Below the pieces are notes generated by a model. It was not told where the DNA came from. It was given only the letters and a program-made list of their open reading frames with translations, and made no database searches. A stretch of 64,000 bases of DNA from Haberlea rhodopensis (taxonomy: Eukaryota; Streptophyta; Magnoliopsida; Lamiales; Gesneriaceae), in NCBI GenBank assembly GCA_907163345.1, contig CAJQUN010001162.1, positions 33,455-97,454 of the forward strand. Reading direction: 5' to 3'. Positions 60,566 to 64,000 of the stretch are shown here, piece by piece (position 1 is the first letter of the stretch; every line of letters begins with the position of its first letter). The translations under genes were made by a program, and so were the position numbers.

Positions 60566-61071
60566 CACCGGACATTCAACCATTCTTAATAACAATGTTA
60601 AACATATATCATCATCATCATAACATAAACATCGTCATCTTATAAACATCATCATCTTGTAAACAACATCATCTTATAAGCATCATCATCTCATAACCAT
60701 CATCATCTTATAAGCATCATCATCTTATAAACATCATCATCTTATCATAATCGTCATCGTAAATGTCATATCATCTTCATTTATCATAACATCATCATCT
60801 AATTTACTTATCATAATCATCATCATAAGCATCCTAAATACTTATGCAATCAATGCATAGTCATAGTTTGGGAATGTGTTACCGTCCGATGCCCGTACGT
60901 CTCTTACGTACCTTAATTCCAAAAAATGGAGAAGTTGTAGAACTTTATCTCCTTGAAGTTGTGGGTACCTGTGATGGTTCTACATAACCATACAAATCGA
61001 TATTAGAAGCTAAATATAGTCAAATATCCAAAAATCCCACAAAGACATCAAAAATACACATTTTATACCTC

Positions 61072-61280
61072 GCGATCGATCGCCGCCCAGGCCCGATCGA
61101 TCGCGAGATCATACTGGACGAGGCTCAAAAATTCACACTTTGGCGATCGATCGCCACTTTTGGCGCGATCGATCGCCAGCCTCGCCGATCGACCGCCCAA
61201 AGGTGGCGATCGATCGCCAAATGCTACTGGCGCCCACTGCTGGCTCGCGATCGATCGCCAAAAATGGCGATCGATCGCCA
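61072..61280 (-). repeat. GATCGATC palindrome array in T2 LTR
   Basis: Eight copies, most a perfect GGCGATCGATCGCC or GCGATCGATCGC; the best-preserved array of the window. Confidence 0.92.
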
Positions 61281-62058
61281 GTCCCTGTACATCGAAAAAA
61301 TCGCCATTAATGAGCATTTTTCAACTCCACCTCAAAACCATTCGAACCCAATCTTTCCTACAACACTAACATCATCATAACACACTAAACCCACATAAAA
61401 CACTTCAAAAATCATACCCCAAACATATATAACATACACCCAAAACAAACCCACATAAATCACTTCAAAATCACCCCCATTTCAAATCCAAACATCATAA
61501 AAACTTAATGAAGGGTTCCATACCTATTGAAGACTTCCAAATCTTAACAAAGATCACACAAACAAAGGTTTTGTGGAGCTTCCTCCTTCCTCCTTTGAAG
61601 GATTTCGAAATTGGGGTTAAAGGGTAGGGTTTGAGAGTGGGTTGGGGGATTTAAAGTGTGATTGGTAAAGTGAAGGGAAAAATGTATAGTGGAGTTAAAA
61701 AAGGGGGTATGTGTAGATTAATTAAAATTGTACCCCAAACTTAACATGATGTATAAAATACCCCAACATGGTATTTTAAAAGCATTTACAAAAATGCATA
61801 CAACTTCCACTAAAATCATGCTTTCCTCATAATTAACAATCAACATAATAAAATCATGGTAACACCTTATTTTCTAACATGCATAACATGCACCCCGAAA
61901 TGCAACCCCCGGGTCACGCCTATCATGTGACTAAGCATTTCAACATGATAATTAATTTCAACACATAAATCATTATCAACATAATTCATCATATGAACAT
62001 AATTAATGCCCAAATTGCATATAATTAATTTCGGGGCATCACATTACTTCCCCTACTT

Positions 62059-62752
62059 ATAAGATTTCGTCCTCGAAATCGCATGCACTTACCCCAAATG
62101 AAACTAAACATAAATCATACCAGAAAATAGTTCCGGGTAATGCTGTATCATATGTCGTTCCGTCTCCCACGTAGCCTCCTCGACACCCGACGATCCCACT
62201 GAACTTTGACCATCGGTATGACTTTACTTCGTAATCTGCAATCCTCACGATCCAGAATTCTGACCGGTCGTTCTACGTAGGATACATCCGAGTCCAACTG
62301 CACTTCAGTAGGTTGTAATACATGAGACGGGTCTGGCTCATACTTCCGTAGCATAGAAACGTGAAAAACATAATGAATCCCAGATAAGGACGGCGGTAGA
62401 GCCAAACGGTAGGGCCAATGTACCGATACGTTGCAATACCTCATACGACCAACATACCTCGGGAGATAACTTTCCCCGCATACCAAAACGAACTACTACC
62501 CCTGAAGGGTGAGATTTTCAAGAAGACCTTGTCCCCCACTTGAAATTCTAGTGGTCGTCGTCGCTTATTGGCATAGGCTGCTTGCCTATCCTGGGCCGCT
62601 TTCATCTTTTGACGTATCGTCTTAATCTTGTCTTCTATATCCTTAATCATATCCGGTCCTCAGACCGCCTACTAGTCAGGTCCTCCCAATACAGCGGTGA
62701 CCTACAGCATCGTCCATAAAGAGCTACAAAAGGGGCCATTTGAATGCTCGCC
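62059..62752 (-). pseudogene. Truncated pol of T2: integrase end and chromodomain
   Basis: On the minus strand the fragment starts within integrase (QMAPFVALYGR near 62735) and runs through the linker (MKAAQDRQAAYANKRRR), a GPY-like part, LRKYEPDPSHVLQP, chromodomain sequence (YVERPVRILDR) and the final DFEDEIL. It is close to T1 pol but has a stop after about 20 codons and several frameshifts. Everything upstream is missing: at about 62752 the sequence changes directly to X2 hairpin units. Confidence 0.88.
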
Positions 62753-63620
62753 AATAAACTAGCGGAATGAACCATTGTTATGTAGATACCCGATGGCATG
62801 AACCATCAACAATAACTAGCGGAGTGAACCATCGTTATGTAGATACCGGCGGCATGAACACCATCGTCAATAGAATAGCGGAATGAACCATCGCTATATA
62901 GATACCCGGCGGCATTAACCATCGCCAATCGAATAGCGGAATGAACCATCGCTATATAGATACCCGGTGGCATAAACCATCGCCAATAGAATAACGGAAT
63001 GATGAACCATCGCTATATAGAAAACCTGGCGGCTATGAACCCATCGCCAATAACACTAGCGTCATGATATCCCTCGCTAAGAAGCGACAAATATCCCTCT
63101 TCACTACTTGGCTCGACATACCAGCGGCATGAATATTCCCTCGCTTAAGCGGCAAATATCCTCCGTTGCTATCATATGACAGCGGAAAGCTCATCAGGCT
63201 ACACATATTAGGGGTATAATATCCCTCGCTAAGCGGGCAAATATTCTTCATCGCGTGGTTTATACAGTCGGCGCCACTATTCCTCCGTTTTATCATGACA
63301 GCGAAATACCCCCTCGCTTTACATGACAGCGGAATTACCCTCGCTTCGACAATACCAGCGGAAAATACTATCCCTCGCTAAGATATGACAACGGTCGTGT
63401 TCTTCGCTTCATATCAGCGGCAAATATTCTCTCATCACTACGGTATGACAGTGGCAAGTATTCACATCGCTACGCCATGAAGCGACAAGTATTCACATCG
63501 CTACACCATGCATGCAAACCGTAATGCATAACCCGTATTCCAATAAACATCGCCATAAGTGTATTTTAATGCCCTTTCTTCAAATGTGACATGCGGAATT
63601 TCACCCATCGCTTCAACATT
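62753..63620 (-). repeat. X2 hairpin array, part right of T2
   Basis: Regular units to 63060, such as AGCG-GAATGAACCAT-CGCT and GGCG-GCATTAACCAT-CGCC with 11-nt loops, alternating A- and G-type. Then looser AGCGG...CCCTCGCT units with 9-16-nt spacing to about 63620. Confidence 0.85.
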
Positions 63621-63882
63621 TAGCAGCAAACCATTAATCATCACTCCGATATATATGCAACCGTAATGCATAATCCATGTCTCATAAGACCCTGCAACCA
63701 CCATGGTTAGCAACAATATAATCCAATTATGAACACATAACAAAACGCACGTAAGCAATATAGTTGTGCCACACAACACTAACTATCATCATGCATAAGT
63801 ATGTACTTCTGATTCCCGTTAACATGTTCCTAGGCCCTCACCAACAGCCCCAAAGAGCAAACCATTGCTCTGATACCACTAG
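63621..63882 (-). mobile_element. X2 leader with primer binding site
   Basis: Non-coding leader; TGGTATCAGAGC on the minus strand at 63867-63878, four bases inside the LTR. Confidence 0.8.
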
Positions 63883-64000
63883 TTGAAGGACCCTCGTGCC
63901 CTTAACCCGTAATTAGTGTATTTCCATGCCATTAAGTGCATACAATCATATTATCAGTTAAAGGAACCATATACAAGAATAACATCATTTACCATCTATA
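63883..64000 (-). repeat. 5' LTR of X2, cut by the window end
   Basis: The first 118 bases match 54632-54750, giving the second LTR of X2. The right end of X2, and the rest of W2, should lie beyond the window. Confidence 0.85.

Larger units (their letters stand above)
59838..62043 (-). repeat. 3' LTR of T2 (Ty3/gypsy)
   Basis: 2206 bp on the minus strand, TGTGATGCCCCGAAATT at 62043 to GGAAGACCCTACA at 59838. Polypurine tract AAGTAGGGGAAGTAA directly upstream (62044-62058). It contains a GATCGATC array (61072-61280, eight copies), the GTACGT core (60892-60913), hairpin units (60380-60565) and a run of CATCATCTTATAA-type repeats (60610-60830). Confidence 0.92.

Overview
This is nuclear DNA of a flowering plant, probably a eudicot. 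The evidence is a spliced ZIP-type metal transporter gene, Ty3/gypsy chromoviruses of the Tekay/Del type, Ty1/copia elements, an RTE-type LINE with a TTG tail, and primer sites matching plant initiator tRNA-Met. The species cannot be told. No bacterial genes, tRNA or rRNA genes, or CRISPR arrays were seen.

Layout. A 20-kb gene-bearing island (about 29.8-50.5 kb) lies between two nested stacks of LTR retrotransposons. I name the families by letter. Left stack (1-29832): element X1 (+) has been interrupted by Y (-) and by Z (-). Y's 3' LTR is interrupted by T1 (+), whose pol frame is still open, and Z's 3' LTR carries a solo LTR of family W. Right stack (about 50.5-64 kb): W2 (+) is interrupted by a solo LTR, V (-), and its gag is cut by X2 (-). 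X2 is in turn cut by a truncated T2 (-). Exact 5-bp target duplications support three insertions: CGTTC (Z), CAATG (W solo) and GCCAT (V).

The island holds a retroelement leader remnant, an AT-rich repeat-laden stretch, a broken RTE LINE, a short-LTR copia fragment carrying a GC-rich foldback insertion, a candidate small spliced gene (about 38.2-39.4 kb, minus), a large inverted-repeat element (39.5-46.1 kb) containing a decayed copia element, a complete three-exon ZIP2-like gene (47535-48999, minus), and a long-TIR MITE.

The most unusual signals are shared by several of these LTR families and explained by none of their proteins. (1) Arrays of a ~29-nt unit form one small hairpin each, a 4-bp stem with an 11-nt loop. 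In X1 fifteen stand in register, with A-type stems (AGCG/CGCT) and G-type stems (GGCG/CGCC) alternating and their partner bases covarying. (2) Arrays of 5-8 copies of the palindrome GCGATCGATCGC lie inside the LTRs of T, V, W and X; related palindromes occur in an unrelated copia LTR and in a foldback element. (3) A GTACGT...ACGTAC core lies about 1.0-1.5 kb into every LTR family here and reads as AG|GTACGT in the sense strand. X and Y look like large non-autonomous elements (LARD-like): 2.3-2.5 kb LTRs around about 4 kb of conserved interior with no recognisable gag or pol, dominated by the hairpin arrays.
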